64,000 nucleotides of DNA from Bolinopsis microptera (lineage: Eukaryota > Ctenophora > Tentaculata > Lobata > Bolinopsidae). Below the pieces are notes generated by a model. It saw only the letters and a list, made by a program, of their open reading frames with translations, ran no database searches and was not told where the DNA came from. Of the stretch, positions 1 through 15,000 are shown in pieces. Made by a program: the position numbers and the translations under genes. Each line of letters begins with the position of its first letter. Within the stretch, counting starts at the first letter, position 1. The stretch spans positions 12,215,113 to 12,279,112 of the forward strand of contig NC_087081.1 of NCBI RefSeq assembly GCF_026151205.1. The letters are read 5' to 3'.

Positions 1-43
1 CTACACAATGAAAGTTTAGTTTAACATTAACACCTAAACACAG

Positions 44-3000
44 GTATAGTGTCCCGCATACTAGCTGCGCTCAGAAAAAGGAGGTCCACTAAATCAGTTG
101 GAGCTCTGGGGATTATAGCTAAGACAACAAGTGGAGCTGTAGGCAAGGATCTGGGGTAAGGTCACAGTTCACTTTAACATTTACATTATATTCGCTCTTT
201 TATGCCGGTTATTCTACTACTATTCTGGTGCACAGTGCACACTTTGGTTAAGATAAGACAAGTTTCTTTAGCGTACCAGATATTCCTAAATTCACTTTCT
301 CTTCGTCAGGCATTCGCTGTTAGAACTCAATCGGAGGACCTCGATAGCAGAGTGGGCTTGTATGAGAGGATCAGAATACAGCGCCCGAAAGATTGAGGAG
401 TTGAAAGAACTCAGCTCTGTTCCAAGAAAAATTTCAAACGGCTGGACTTACTCTCCGGCGGGTAATTGGTTAATTGGAATACAAATGTAATAACCGTGTT
501 GGCGATCTAATCATGGATATTGTGATTACTATAATAGTATTTTTTAATTTGATCGACATCCTTCGACTTCAGCCTGTTAAAAATATAAGTAATAAAAAGT
601 GTATTTTGGGATAGTATCCTTTAGTTACTATTAGTAAGTTTAACATTCAATTTTTGCAGGAATATTCTCGAATGGTCTGCCCCCCTCTATTCCTTTGTAT
701 AGCAAGTTACTCATGTTAGACGATCGACCACAGCGTGTTATCTGCACGTGCTTTGTGCCGCGTTGGCCATTTCCTCGATTCTCAGGTAAATACATCCCAA
801 TACAAGTAGTAGTATTTCGTAGTAAAGTGGAACCCTGATATACCGCGAGGTTTGGGAGAAGGAAACATCCGCAGTAAATCAGGGTTCGCGGTGAATCAGG
901 ATTCGCTGTGAATCGGGGTTTTGATTGTTATTTGTTCTCTCAATTTATGTTATGTCCTAATATAATATAATCTAAACTTTAACAACAAGGAGTAAGGATA
1001 ATGCTAGACAAGTCCACGAGGAGTCAGTCAACAGAATCCAGTGCAAGTGCAACTAAAACCAGTTTTGAGGGTCGAGACTCTTCCAGCAAATCTAAAGATT
1101 CTAGCTCCAGGTAAAGTTATCCACATTTGAGCATCTCAAACCTTAATGTCGCTAACATTAAGAATTAACTAATAAAGTAATAAGATATAAGGAGCACACT
1201 TTTAAAACGACTTAAAAGATGGACACTTTTGGCTGGCCAAACAATACCAAGTTGATACATGAAATATGTTATTATTTTATAAAATACTGCGAAGAATTGT
1301 ATTCAAATTGTAGCCTTGGTACTTGGTAGAAAAGATAATAACCGGAGCATGTAAAGTGAACTTTCGCAGGGGTTCCACTTGGTCAAGTAAAAATTCTATG
1401 CGCTCCACGCGCTCTATGGATGGGAAGTCCCACTTCCCCCTCATAGAGGAAGCAGTGATAAATTCAGAAAACGTGGCTCTGGGCATGCTCTGCATGTCCT
1501 CCCTGAAACCACTAGCCTGCGTTGCTTTGGAAACCAGGGTTATCGGTAAGTCTTATGTGTTGAACATTTTTCATCATTAAAGCTTTAATATGCAGCTATA
1601 GTTTCCATTAGGCATTAGGCAAGCAATATCGAACGGAAACAAGGTTCTGATGTAACGTACGGGTCCGTGTATCGTATATCTAATAAAATTTTCGTAACCG
1701 TAGTATTTATAATTAAACTGCACCCCCAGAGAGAGTGTCGAGTAAAGCAGAAGATGGTATGAGCGCGAGTTTGTTTTCACAAGACGTTTTGAGAAACTCC
1801 ATCAAACACGGCACTCCTTCCTCGCTGGAAAATAGGACACATGGTTTGTATAACTGCTATATTGAGATTTTTGTTCAAAGTTTATCCCCCCTGAAAGTTT
1901 GAGGAACGTGTTTTATCGCAAACTAATTTTGTATGCTCTGTTTGAATAACTCATTAACTCAGGAGAAGTGTCGGAGGCAGAGTTTGTAGACAAACCAGAG
2001 GAGGAGAGCTGTGGAAGAAGCGAAGTTAAGGAGAGCTGTGGAAGAGGCGCTGAAGCTGCAGGAGATGATGAAGAATGTGCTAAAGATCCTAAAGAAAATG
2101 GAGACACTGGAAACAATGAAGAGCGTGAAGAATCGGCTGAAGATGCAGAAATGAGACGGGAACTATTCCGGCAAACCAAGGACGCGTTTCTAAAGCGTCC
2201 TGTCGCCTCTTTTAGACACAAAGTGTCTCACAATTCAAGAAGGTGCGTCTCTTACTAATTATAATTGAATTAATTTACTAATCATAATTGTTACAATGTC
2301 ACTGTGATACTACCATGCTAACTGTCACTATTCCCAGTCTTTACCCGTTTCTGTGGACCGTGTCCTATGTAGATGAGACAAACCTGTCTTTTCTGCACAT
2401 CGTCAATCTCAACTTTCCTGCGCGGGTAACTAGAACACAGTTCCTTTGTGAAAGTAAAGTTCAAACGATGGCTATTATCAACCATTCAGCAACTGGAACC
2501 TCTCCAGAGGTAAGATCAAACGTCAATTGAGGATTGGGGGAGGCGGAGGGGTAGGGGTAGGGGTTCTTGAAGCATATAAGTGATACTATAGTTTATTGGT
2601 AACAGAACCTTTCAAAACTCCTTATTTACTCTCACCTACATCCAAATCTAACCCATCACACAGTTTTCCAATTCCTCCTCATAACCTAACCATCTCCCCA
2701 GGTGAAAGCTAAGAAAGTGCTGTTCGGCACAGAGCAGAGCAGTGAAGCACACTGCTGGATGGGAACTTCTGATGGGAGACTCTTTATAATCGAGCTAGAG
2801 GAACCCTTCACTCAGATCTACTCACAACACCTCACCGACAGGTACCTCACTATTCAGTATTACTAGCATGAATTAAAGTTTGTATTGACGGGTAGTCCCA
2901 AGGGAGCAATCACAATCACGAACTTTACTTTTTATAAAAACCCTCCGCAGTGTACAACAGATTCTGCACGTGGAACCGCACGTGTTCGTGTCGCTCCACA

Positions 3001-6000
3001 ACGGGGCACTTGTGGTGTTCAACAGGGACAAGCAGGGACTCTGGGACATGGACAACTACCAGATCATCGTCATCGACACTACCGGTGCGTAAAATACTTT
3101 GTTCTGGTTGGTTAGTTTGTGTCACGTGGTGTAAATACTGTGTTATGATTGGTTGGTTTGTGTCACGTGTTGTAAATACCAGTGTGTAAATAGTTAATCT
3201 AACTGAACAGTGAACGTGTATAAAATCACACAGTGACTCTAATTCACAGAGTTCCTGTAAATCACACAGTGACTCTAATTCACAGAGTTCCTGTAAATCA
3301 CACAGTGACTCTAATTCACAGAGTTCCTGTAAATCACACAGTGACTCTAATTCACAGAGTTCCTGTAAATCACACAGTGACTCTAATTCACAAAGTTCCT
3401 GTATATCACACAGTGACTCTAATGACAGAGTTCCTGTATATCACACTGCATTTGTGATTTGTTATAAATCACACAGTTACGGTTAATCATGCAGTAACTA
3501 ATGATGTCTACCAGGAAGGAAAGTTCGGAAGATATCTTACAGTGATAATAGGTTGTGGTGTGGAAGCGGACCCACAGTTTCTATTTACAATACTGACAAC
3601 TATAGGATCGACGAAAAGGTATGCAATATCAGTGTGGTTGTTATACCATGGCTCCTGGTTCAACCACTATGATTTATTTTATTAAAACCGTAAATGGAAT
3701 CTGTAGTGCATATATTGAACCGTTACCAAACAGTTGATCATGTTCTTATGGACCAAAATTTGACTTATAATTGCTAAATTTGACCAAAACCCATAATCAT
3801 GGGTAGAGTGGACCGCTGCCAGTGTCTCTCTTTCCCAAACAAAAGGAAATGATATTAATTTGACTGACCGTTCTCATTATATGCAAATTGATACCGAGAA
3901 TGAAATCGGTCGCTCGCTTTTCCTATTCGATAAGCTTTATTACAATTCGTAAGCCGTGAATGAATGGGAAAAGCGAGCGACCGATTTCATTCTCGGTATC
4001 AATTTGCATATGAGAACGGTCAGTCAAATTAATATCATTTCCTTTTGTTTGGGAAAGAGAGACACTGGCAGCGGTCCACTCTACCCATGATTATGGGTTT
4101 TGGTCAAATATCATCTCTTTTTGATTGTAATGTCAGAGTATTTTATAAAGTCGAAATATAAACTGATATCTTCATTAATAAGGAGGAAGTTTCAACAACT
4201 TCGAAATTTGTCCTTTAAAAACATTTCCTTGTGTTTAGGTAAGCATATCTGTTGATCACTGATTGATAATGCAACTATATAATCATTCAAGTTGGCATTA
4301 AACTCAAATATAATGTCATTTAACTGTCATGATACTGTTAAAGCAGGAACTAAATCTAATCGAAATAAAGAGAGTGAAGTTCTCACTTTTTGCAAACTTT
4401 GAGCGGACGTTGCGTGCGCATCCAATATCAAATCACCGTACAATTTTGAATTTTCGTATTTCTTATGTATTTTAATAAGTGTGCAAAGTTTCAAAATATT
4501 TTAGCAAGAACTCGCATCACAACGGGACTCCAAAGCTGATAAAAATCGTGAAAATAACAATTTTCAGTGATTTTAGCAATTTTCTATCAATTTGGGCGTG
4601 TCCCCACGTGTGCAACTTTTCGATTTTCAACTTTAAAACTAGCCTATAACACAATTTAGACCTTTAAGAAGCAAAATTGAGCTCCACCACCCAAGAGATG
4701 GCCCAACATCAGAGAATACTAATTCACAACTTTTGTGTTTTTATAAAATTATTCTTCAAAAAAGCACTAACTTCAATAGCAAATATCTTTATGAAGGAGC
4801 AAGGTAGAAACATTTTCCGGTAGATTTTTAGAATGCTTGAACAATTATCTAAGGTGAAAATTTCCTCAGATTTTGAATAAAATTACTCCTTAACGGTTTT
4901 AAATTGATTTGAAAAGTTGTTATTTTGTCAATAATCAAGATTTATAAAACGCTTAATTTGATAACGTCATCAAGTGGTGACGATGACGTTAAATTGTTTT
5001 TTGATACAATGTAAACTAAAGTGTAAACGATTATCTTCAAGACCTATGGTTGGAGATGACTGTATTGTTTATACTTTTGAATCTACAGATACTTGAATGT
5101 AGGCTCCAATTTAAGCCAAATTGACTGCCAAAGCGTCTATATACATAGATAGATATACTTCACGACAATCTGTTGTAAAACAGGGGTTCCAGAAAACCCA
5201 CTTCCCGATACTCCTGAAACTTGAAACTTTTTTTACAGTCGATTTGGTCAACATCTAGACACCCTGCAAAGTTTCAAATCTCTAACTCAATTTTAACATG
5301 GTTTTTAAGGCACCTGAATATGGCGATTTTGGGTTTTTTACCTAATTTCGTATAACATGCTGGCGCGTATTTTGCGCAAATTTCTTAAAAACCTCCACAT
5401 AACTATTTCTTATTCATGTCATCTTTAACATTGAATTAGAATGGGGGTAAGCAGTAAGGGGGGGTAAATAGTAAAGGGGGTAAATAGTAGAGGGGGTAAA
5501 TAGTAAAGGTGGGTAAATAGTAAAGGGGGTAAATAGTAAAGGGGGTAAATAGTATTGTGATTATAAGGGCGACGGTCATGCTTGCCAGCATTGTCATACA
5601 CGACTAGAAGATCATTAAAGATTACAACTTTTTGAAACCCAAAATTGTTCGAAAAATAAAGAATTCATTTTTTCAAAAACGACTTCATTAATTTCTTTTA
5701 CATCAAAATTTACGTTCCCCGATGTAAAATCCCATGCTGTTTTTAACACTTTACGCCAATCAAAAGGCAACATTTTAAGGTCTTAAATTTGCTGTTCAAA
5801 AGTTAATTATTTATTTGATTCTCACAATAACCACGCTGAAAATAGCATTTATAAAGTTATAAGTAGTTAGTATATGTGTATACATCTACTGTATATAAAG
5901 CCACATTTGTCTTAATGATCTTAATATCGCTTCCAGCAGCGACCAATTATTGATCAATGCCATGTCTCGAAATAAATACAGTATCCGCGCAGTCTATAAT

Positions 6001-9000
6001 TAGATATTCTTATAAAACATTGAATCCTGAACCATCTGCTCAACAGAGGAAGGTTTTAATACATCAAGACGTGATCAACTGAATACGCGACTAATATGAT
6101 TATATAACTGTCTGAGATAAATGCTAAATGTAGCATTTATTTTCGAACATTAATAAAATTATTCAGCAGTTTCAACTGTGTCAATATTTTTAAAACTTTT
6201 TGCATTAAGACAGTTATTAATCTAAGATTAATTTTTTAAATGGTGAGTTGGTAGGCTCAGAAACTTTTATTGTACTTTGTATATTTATTATTTATTGTTA
6301 TTATTATATCCTTCCGTTACTCGCTATTAAGAATCTCCTCAAATACAGTAGATTCAGTTGATGCCTGGCTATGGCTTACAGTTCGGTCTCTGTTTAAAGG
6401 GTTGCCTGTGTCCGTCTTTAGAGTGGGGACCTGTTTTACCTGATCTGTCTTCAAAGGGGTGCCCTGTTCTCTTTTTAGAGAGGTGCCGTGTGCCCCCTGA
6501 TCTCCCTCTTGAGAGACGATCTGTGATACCTGATCTCTCTCTTGAGAGACGATCTGTGATACCTGATCTCTCTCTTGAGAGACGATCTGTGATACCTGAT
6601 CTCCCTCTTGAGAGACGATCTGTGATACCTGATCTCTCTCTTGAGAGACGATCTGTGATACCTGATCTCTCTCTTGAGAGACGATCTGTGATACCTGATC
6701 TCCCTCTTGAGAGACGATCTGTGCCACCTGATCTCCATCTAGGGGTGTGATCTGTGCTAGATGTTTAGAGACTGTTTCTCCAGGCCCCTGCACCCTTGGG
6801 GACTGTAACCCCTCCTCCTGCTCCCGGTCCTGGTTCTGCTCTCGATTGTCCTCCAGTCGCTGTCCCACAGTCTCCTTGTCGAAGAAGAAGGTGGTGAGTA
6901 GAAGGATGAGGCCCGCTATGATGAAACTCCACCACATGTAAGCCCAGCTGATCGTGTCTCCAACCACATACACACTGAACACTGCAGCTACACCGGCCAT
7001 GTTGAAGGATAACATCACCACCCCAAACGCTATACTTCTCATGTAGGTGGGGTAGGATTCAGGGGTGTAGATATAGATAAGGAGCAGGACTGCGTTGGAG
7101 AATGATCTGGTCAAGAACAGCTCGATAACAAGGACTACCTTGCCAAAACAGAAGCAGCAGCAGATCATTAAAGATTACAACTTTTTGAAACCCAAAATTG
7201 TTCGAAAAATAAAGAATTCATTTTTTCAAAAACGACTTCATTAATTTCTTTTACATCAAAATTTACGTTCTCCGATGTAAAATCCCATGCTGTTTTTAAC
7301 ACTTTACGCCAATCAAAAGGCAACATTTTAAGGTCTTAAATTTGCTGTTCAAAAGTTAATTATTTATTTGATTCTCACAATAACCACGCTGAAAATAGCA
7401 TTTATAAAGTTATAAGTAGTTAGTATATGTGTATACATCTACTGTATATAAAGCCACATTTGTCTTAATGATCTTAATATCGCTTCCAGCAGCGACCAAT
7501 TATTAATCAATGCCATGTCTCGAAATAAATACAGTATCCGCGCAGTCTATAATTAGATATTCTTATAAAACATTGAATCCTGAACCATCTGCTCAACAGA
7601 GGAAGGTTTTAATACATCAAGACGTGATCAACTGAATACGCGACTAATATGATTATATAACTGTCTGAGATAAATGCTAAATGTAGCATTTATTTTCGAA
7701 CATTAATAAAATTATTCAGCAGTTTCAACTGTGTCAATATTTTTAAAACTTTTTGCATTAAGACAGTTATTAATCTAAGATTAATTTTTTAAATGGTGAG
7801 TTGGTAGGCTCAGAAACTTTTATTGTACTTTGTATATTTATTATTTATTGTTATTATTATATCCTTCCGTTACTCGCTATTAAGAATCTCCTCAAATACA
7901 GTAGATTCAGTTGATGCCTGGCTGTGGCTTACAGTTCGGTCTCTGTTTAAAGGGTTGCCTGTGTCCGTCTTTAGAGTGGGGACCTGTTTTACCTGATCTG
8001 TCTTCAAAGGGGTGCCCTGTTCTCTTTTTAGAGAGGTGCCGTGTGCCCCCTGATCTCCCTCTTGAGAGACGATCTGTGATACCTGATCTCCCTCTTGAGA
8101 GAAGATCTGTGATACCTGATCTCTCTCTTGAGAGACGATCTGTGATACCTGATCTCTCTCTTGAGAGACGATCTGTGATACCTGATCTCCCTCTTGAGAG
8201 ACGATCTGTGATACCTGATCTCTCTCTTGAGAGACGATCTGTGATACCTGATCTCTCTCTTGAGAGACGATCTGTGATACCTGATCTCCCTCTTGAGAGA
8301 CGATCTGTGCCACCTGATCTCCATCTAGGGGTGTGATCTGTGCTAGATGTTTAGAGACTGTTTCTCCAGGCCCCTGTACCCTTGGGGACTGTAACCCCTC
8401 CTCCTGCTCCCGGTCCTGGTTCTGCTCTCGATTGTCCTCCAGTCGCTGTCCCACAGTCTCCTTGTCGAAGAAGAAGGTGGTGAGTAGAAGGATGAGGCCC
8501 GCTATGATGAAACTCCACCACATGTAAGCCCAGCTGATCGTGTCTCCAACCACATACACACTGAACACTGCAGCTACACCGGCCATGTTGAAGGATAACA
8601 TCACCACCCCAAACGCTATACTTCTCATGTAGGTGGGGTAGGATTCAGGGGTGTAGATATAGATAAGGAGCAGGACTGCGTTGGAGAATGATCTGGTCAA
8701 GAACAGCTCGATAACAAGGACTACCTTGCCAAAACAGAAGCAGCAGCAGATAAGGATGACGAGTAGGATGGCTGAGAGGATGTTGGAGGCCCTGATCCGG
8801 CCCAGCATCTCACTGGAGACGGCGAAGAGGGGCACTGACAGAAACTCCCCAACACAGATCAGCAAAGTATACTCCAGATCTTCACTTGTCATGATGCAGC
8901 TGTCAGGGGTGGATTGGTCTCCGAAACAGTACCCTGCTGCAAGGAGGTAAGGAGTGTCGTAGACGTTACCCATGTAGACATATCCAGCCATAAACATGGC

Positions 9001-12000
9001 GATCAGCAACGAAATGGACATCTGAAGATACATTTCAATTGTTAAAGGAATCACAAATGTAATTATTCAGATATCATTATCTCTCCCTTTGTTTACTTTC
9101 AATTAGGAAAACATCGTGATGTACATTGTACATCATGGGGTAAAACTAGTAACCATGGTCACCTGCATGTAGCCCGGTGCAAACATATCAGCAACTTGGC
9201 CTCGTCTCTTCTCCACGACTGCTTCCAGATCTCCGGGACACATTTCAATCTTGTTAAACGCCGCGATCTTTATCAGAATCATTTGTGCTTTATCTACCTA
9301 GAAAGTGATAAGATAACCAAACTTACTTTACCTACCTAGAAAGTGATAAGATAACAAAACTTACTTTCTAGTAGATAGATAAAGTATTTATTTATTAGTA
9401 AGTTTTAAGATATTACAAGGTATTTGAGAAATTAATTCAGAACACACCTGATTAGATATGGCAAGGTACTTGCAGCTCTCGTCGCCTAGTGGCAGAATGA
9501 AACAGAGGATGACACAAGGAGCTGCAGCCCACAACACTACCGCCTGCCAGCCGTACTTAGCTTCTAAAAACCAGGCTCCTAGCACAACGTAGCAGTCACC
9601 TGGGACACAGATAACCAGTTTAACAATAAAAATACTCACATTTCTCAATATAGTTACACTATTAGACCTGCTCTGCAATTACTGAAACCTGCTCTAACAT
9701 ATGGAGCTGTAGTCCAAATGTTGCATGGATTACAAAACAAAAAGGAGCAGGGCCAGGACAGAAGAATGGTACTCACTACTCACCTACTGCCCACATGATG
9801 AATGTGACAGACACTGCTGTAGCCCGGTAAGCTGTGGGACAGATCTCCGCTACCTGAACTATCACCAACATAACCACTATACCGAACCCGAACCCCACAA
9901 AGCATCTGATGATAAGGTAGGAAATGTAGGTGGTGCAGAAAGCGCTGATGACTCCAAACACTGCTATTATTATCTGACCTATGATGAGTATTATCTTGCG
10001 CCCGTAGATATCAGCTAACCATCCTCCAATGAAGTCTCCTGGAATTGCTGCCAGCAACACACAGATAGGGATCAGGATCTGAAGAATGAGGAGAGATATA
10101 TGTTCACATTTTTACTAAGATAACCACATAAAATAAAGGTGAGGTTTTCAAATGGTGGGGTAACCAGGGTAAAAAGTGTTGATTACCTCTTCAAGAAGAG
10201 TTAGATTCCAGTAACAAGTAAGATCGCTGAGAATGACAGAAGTAAGTGTTGTCTCCACTGCCTGTGTCATGGCCGAGATACCGTACAACCACATCCAGAG
10301 GTAGTGATACGAACCCATCCCGATATATTCTATAGCCTCGTCTACATTGTAGAACCCCCTTCTCTGGATACGCTCCAGTTTCCTCCTCCTAGAATCATTG
10401 TCCTCTCCAGCGTCCTGAGGAGAGGGTTTCATGAAGTTCTACATCACTACACAGTGCAATATCTTAAAGTTAATAATCGGTTAATGGGAATATTGTGTAC
10501 AGTTAAAATGCTGAACCGTACTGAAGTATTATACCTGCGCTACAGTTTGATAGTTCTGAACAGTGAAGTCTGTCAGAACAGTCCGCTGATCCTTCTGACA
10601 TTCCTAAAGATGAGGACTAGACGAAGGGTTGAATAAGGAAGCTGCTTGGTACGTGTAATTGAGGCTCACTTCATCCGGCAACAAGTCAAAACATTACGAA
10701 ACATTGAAGCAATGGAAAATTAGTAAACCTATTTTGTATGTGTAGTTTGAGATAGTTGGCTTATCTTCACTTTTAGATTACCTGCAGTCACTGCAGTTAT
10801 ATTGTTTGCATATGTCAGCTGATGATGCAAGTTATGCGTTTTCAACAACATGAATCTGCAATTTGATCTCAGATTTTGAATAAAATTACTCCTTAATGGT
10901 GTATAGTAAAATCGATTAGCAAGAGTAGGGCCTGTCATGATATCAAGGATTGCTTAGGTTCCACCAGGATCTGGTAGTCCTCATAATTCTACTGTAGTTT
11001 ATATCTACCTTATCGGACCTTATTTGGACGGACATTATTTGAACGCTGGAGGCCCTAGCGTTCATCTTAATGTCCGTTCAAATAAAGTCCGTTCAATTAA
11101 TGTCCGTCCAAGTTAAAGTCCGTTGAAATTTTTCAAAAATTTTTCCATTTCGAACTTTTTGTCCAGAATATGACAACTTTGAGAACTTGATTGTGCCGTA
11201 AGTTAACGACGGAAAGGTTCTCCTTGGTCTGCCGGAGGCACAGAAAACTTTACTAGTATATGATGTTTTCAAGGGTCACTTGGCGGAAAAAAGTCAACGA
11301 AATTATGGCACTCAACAACATAGTTCATGAACTAGTCCCCGCCAACATGACAAACTTGTTCCAGCCTCTAGATATTACGGTAAATCGCCAAGGACATTGT
11401 CCGACGTTGTTATAGCTTATATTACTGAGGGGAGGTAATGAAACAGATAAGTGCTGGGAAAGATCCACGTGATGTTAAGGTTAACTTTAAGTTGTCTAAG
11501 ATAAAACCACTTCACGCCGAATGGCTTGTAAAAGTTAACACTGAAATGCAGGACCGGTGTAGTTTGATAAAAAAAGGTTTCCATATAAAAGCTAGAATTC
11601 ACTGATGCTTTAAGCAATAAGCATGGACTATTTCATGCACGAAAACCCATTTGATGAAGATGATATGTGATATTAGAAACTGATCATGTACACATATTTT
11701 AACATTTTTACTGCTCAATGACTGCATTTCTAACTTACTGTATAAAAAATGGATTGAAAATCATTTGCTGAAATTAAAAAACGTACATTTTTTTTTTATA
11801 AAATTCGGATTTTTGATGGTTTTGAATGCCTTCGAGCGTTCATATTAATGTCCGTTCATAATTATGTCCGTTCATGTAATGTCCGTCCAAATAAGGTCCG
11901 ATAAGGTAACTACTCCCTATTACAGAAACCGTAAATTTATTTTCTGACAGAAAGCTAGAAGTTTACCAAAATATCGACATTGTTATAAACTTATTTTGAT

Positions 12001-15000
12001 GACCATTCCTAACCTAAAATTGCACGAGAAATCGATTAAACTTGGTTTCAGAGCTCAACAAATAATTGTCCAACAGGGGTCGAATTCACAAAAATAACGT
12101 AAACCATGATTGATTTAAAGCAACCGCCGCTCCTCAAGGACAAAAGAAAATCGCGATTATTTAGGCCAAAAATCGCGGCGCCGCGACAAGTCAAACTAGG
12201 CAAAATCGCGGTGAATTTGTGGCGAAAGATAATGTATTTGCAGAGCTAAGTTAGATGTCATAAATTCGTTGACTAGCTTGTTAGTATAGATAGATTAGGG
12301 AGCGACAGGCTCGTTAGGCAAAACAATAGCATCTATATTAATAATCTTAAGTGTTAAGATCTAAACAGACTCTTCTTCATGATGTTGTTACACGAATTAT
12401 GAATTAGGGATGAACTGGTTCATAGCATTAGGGTAATGAAAATTACTACCTTATCGGACCTTATTTGGACGGACATTACATGAACGGACACAATTATGAA
12501 CGGACATTAATATGAACGCTCGAAGGCATTCAAAACCATCAAAAATCCGATTTTTTTTTCAATTTTTGAAGTTTTTTTAATTTCAGCAAATGATTTTTAA
12601 ATCCATTTTTTATACAGTAAGTAAGAAAAGCAGTCATTAAGCAGTAAAAATGTTAAAACATGTGTACATGATCAGTGTCTAATATCACATATCATCTTCA
12701 TCAAATGAGTATTCGTGCATGAAATAGTCCATGCCTAAACAAGCATCAGTGATTTCTAGCTTTATGGAAACCTTTTTTATCAAACTACCCCGGTCCTGCA
12801 TTTCAGTGTTAACTTTTACAAGCCATTCGGCGTGAAGTGGTTTTATCTTAGACTTAAAACTTTAGGTTAACCTTAACATCACGTGGAGCTTTCCTAGCAC
12901 TGTTTCATTACCTCCCTTCAGTAATATGAACTATAACAACGTTGGACAATGTCCTTGGCAACACGATTTACCGTAATATCTAGAGGATGGAACAAGTTTG
13001 TCATGTTGGCGGGGACTAGTTCATGAACTATGTTGTTGAGTGCCATAATTTCGTTGACTTTTTCCGCCAAGTGACCCTTGAAAACATCATATACTAGTAG
13101 AGTTTTCTGTGCCTCCGGCAGACCAAGGAGAACCTTTCCGTCGTTAACTTACGGCACAATAAATTTCTCATAGTTGTCATATTCTGGACAAAAAGTTCGA
13201 AATGGAAAAATTTTTAAAAAAATTTCAACGGACTTTAACTTGGACGGACATTAATTGAACGGACTTTATTTGAACGGACATTAAGATGAACGCTAAGGCC
13301 TCGACAGCGTTCAAGTAATGTCCGTCCAAATAAGGTCCGATAAGGTAGTTGGTTTGTGTGTAGATAGTAGGTCTGTGTGGCTTCTAGTGATAATAGAAAA
13401 TTATTATAATTATTAAGTAAGAATTATTATAAAAGTTATGTTTATATAGAAATAAGGAGAGTAACTTACATATTAAGGCACTTTTCTTGTACCTATCGAG
13501 AATGACTCGGACCGAAAATTTTATAAATCGAAATTATTTTCGAAGTTTTTCTGGAAACTACTTTTGTTCATGTTTCATGCTTCCCTGATCATTATGAGCC
13601 GGAAATACTTTTTCGGTCCAAACCTACATTCGGAAGGCTGTGGATGTGATAAGTTCCATATTATTATAAAGAACGTGATATTTGGCCCTCGGATTTAAAG
13701 GAGAATGCGCAAATTTGGTCCTAAGAGAACTGGAATATAATCGCAATTTGTCGCGAAGATCTGTTTGTCTCGGCAAACGTCAAAAATCGCGATTTGTCGC
13801 AGGGAATGGGAAAAATCGCGATTCTGCACGTGCCGGGATTTCCTTTTGACCTTGCCGCTCCTGACTCTTGCGATTGCTTATGATGATCAGGAACACATTA
13901 CACATGACGTATCATCACGACGATTATTGGTCACTCGAAATCGACCCGTTATTGTTAAGAATGCAATGTAGGTGTGATGGTTGTTTTTGCGTATTTGTTA
14001 CCTGTTACTAATTAATCAACGGGATCATAATGTTAATTGTATCGATAAAACATGGATTTTAAGGCTTAAGGAAGCATTATAGAGCTCTGAAACCAAGTTT
14101 AATCGATTTCTCGTGCAATTTTAGGTTAGGAATGGTCATCAAAATAAGTTTATAACAATGTCGATATTTTGGAAAATTTCTAGCTTTCTGTCAGAAAATA
14201 AATTTACGGTTTCTATAACAGGGGGTAATTAGATATAAACTACAGTACAGCTGTACTTACACCCACATTCACAAGCATGCAAGCTCACCTGGTCCAATTA
14301 GTGGGAAATGGAGAAAAAGCTCTGGGGACGCCACAGTCACGTGACCTCAGGCTCATAATCACGTGACCTCAGACCCAACAATTGGGTTCTGGCCTGGTCA
14401 GCCCCCTGTCACCCGCTCTTGAGGTGACGTACGACACTTCGTTAACCCAATCAATGTCTTGAAGGCTGCAAAATTTCACATGCCAAACTCACAATGGTCT
14501 TACGGAGTTGTGCGAGATAACGATACATAAAGGCCGCAGAATTATGAGGACTACCATGGATCCTGGTGTAACCTAAGCGATCCATGATATCATGACAGGC
14601 CCTATAGCAAAAGTGAGGTGGTGGTACATTTATCCGCTGAGCAACTTAACAGTGTAATTATTTGGGAGAAGAGGTTTCAAATTAAATATTGATTTTTCCA
14701 ACCAGGTAGACGTGGTTATTGGAAACAATGAACGAATACGGGAAGTGGTTCATATCGCAGACACTGTTTGGATAAGCCTATCCAACTCCACTAAAATTGT
14801 CATCTTCTCCCGAGAAACAAGACAAATCCTCAGAGTTATTTCTTTAAAGGTAATGTTGTCAACGGAAAAGTTTGCTCTAAATTTTAAATTTTAAAATAGG
14901 CCTCAGTTCAAAACTCTATCAATTTTATGTCAGAAAAGAACGAAAAAATGCAAAGAAAATAACAAAAAAATGCAAATAATTTTCTCGCTATAAACCAATC

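Larger units (their letters stand above)
10928..14602. mobile_element. TA-flanked composite TIR element with nested transposons
   Basis: The ends are inverted repeats of about 75 bp, left GGGCCTGTCATGATATCA and right its near complement ending GACAGGCCC. Both ends are flanked by TA. Further inverted segments inside (about 11917-12070 against 14085-14222) extend the arms. The left arm is interrupted by a DDE element at 11008-11906, and the centre holds a second one at 12449-13345. It lies in the large intron of the ARHGEF-like gene. A TA target duplication suits the Tc1/mariner/pogo group but does not prove it. Confidence 0.65.

Noticed and set aside
6358-8336. Plus-strand ORFs of repeating LERRSVIPDL
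   Set aside because: Antisense shadows of the transporter's coding minisatellite.
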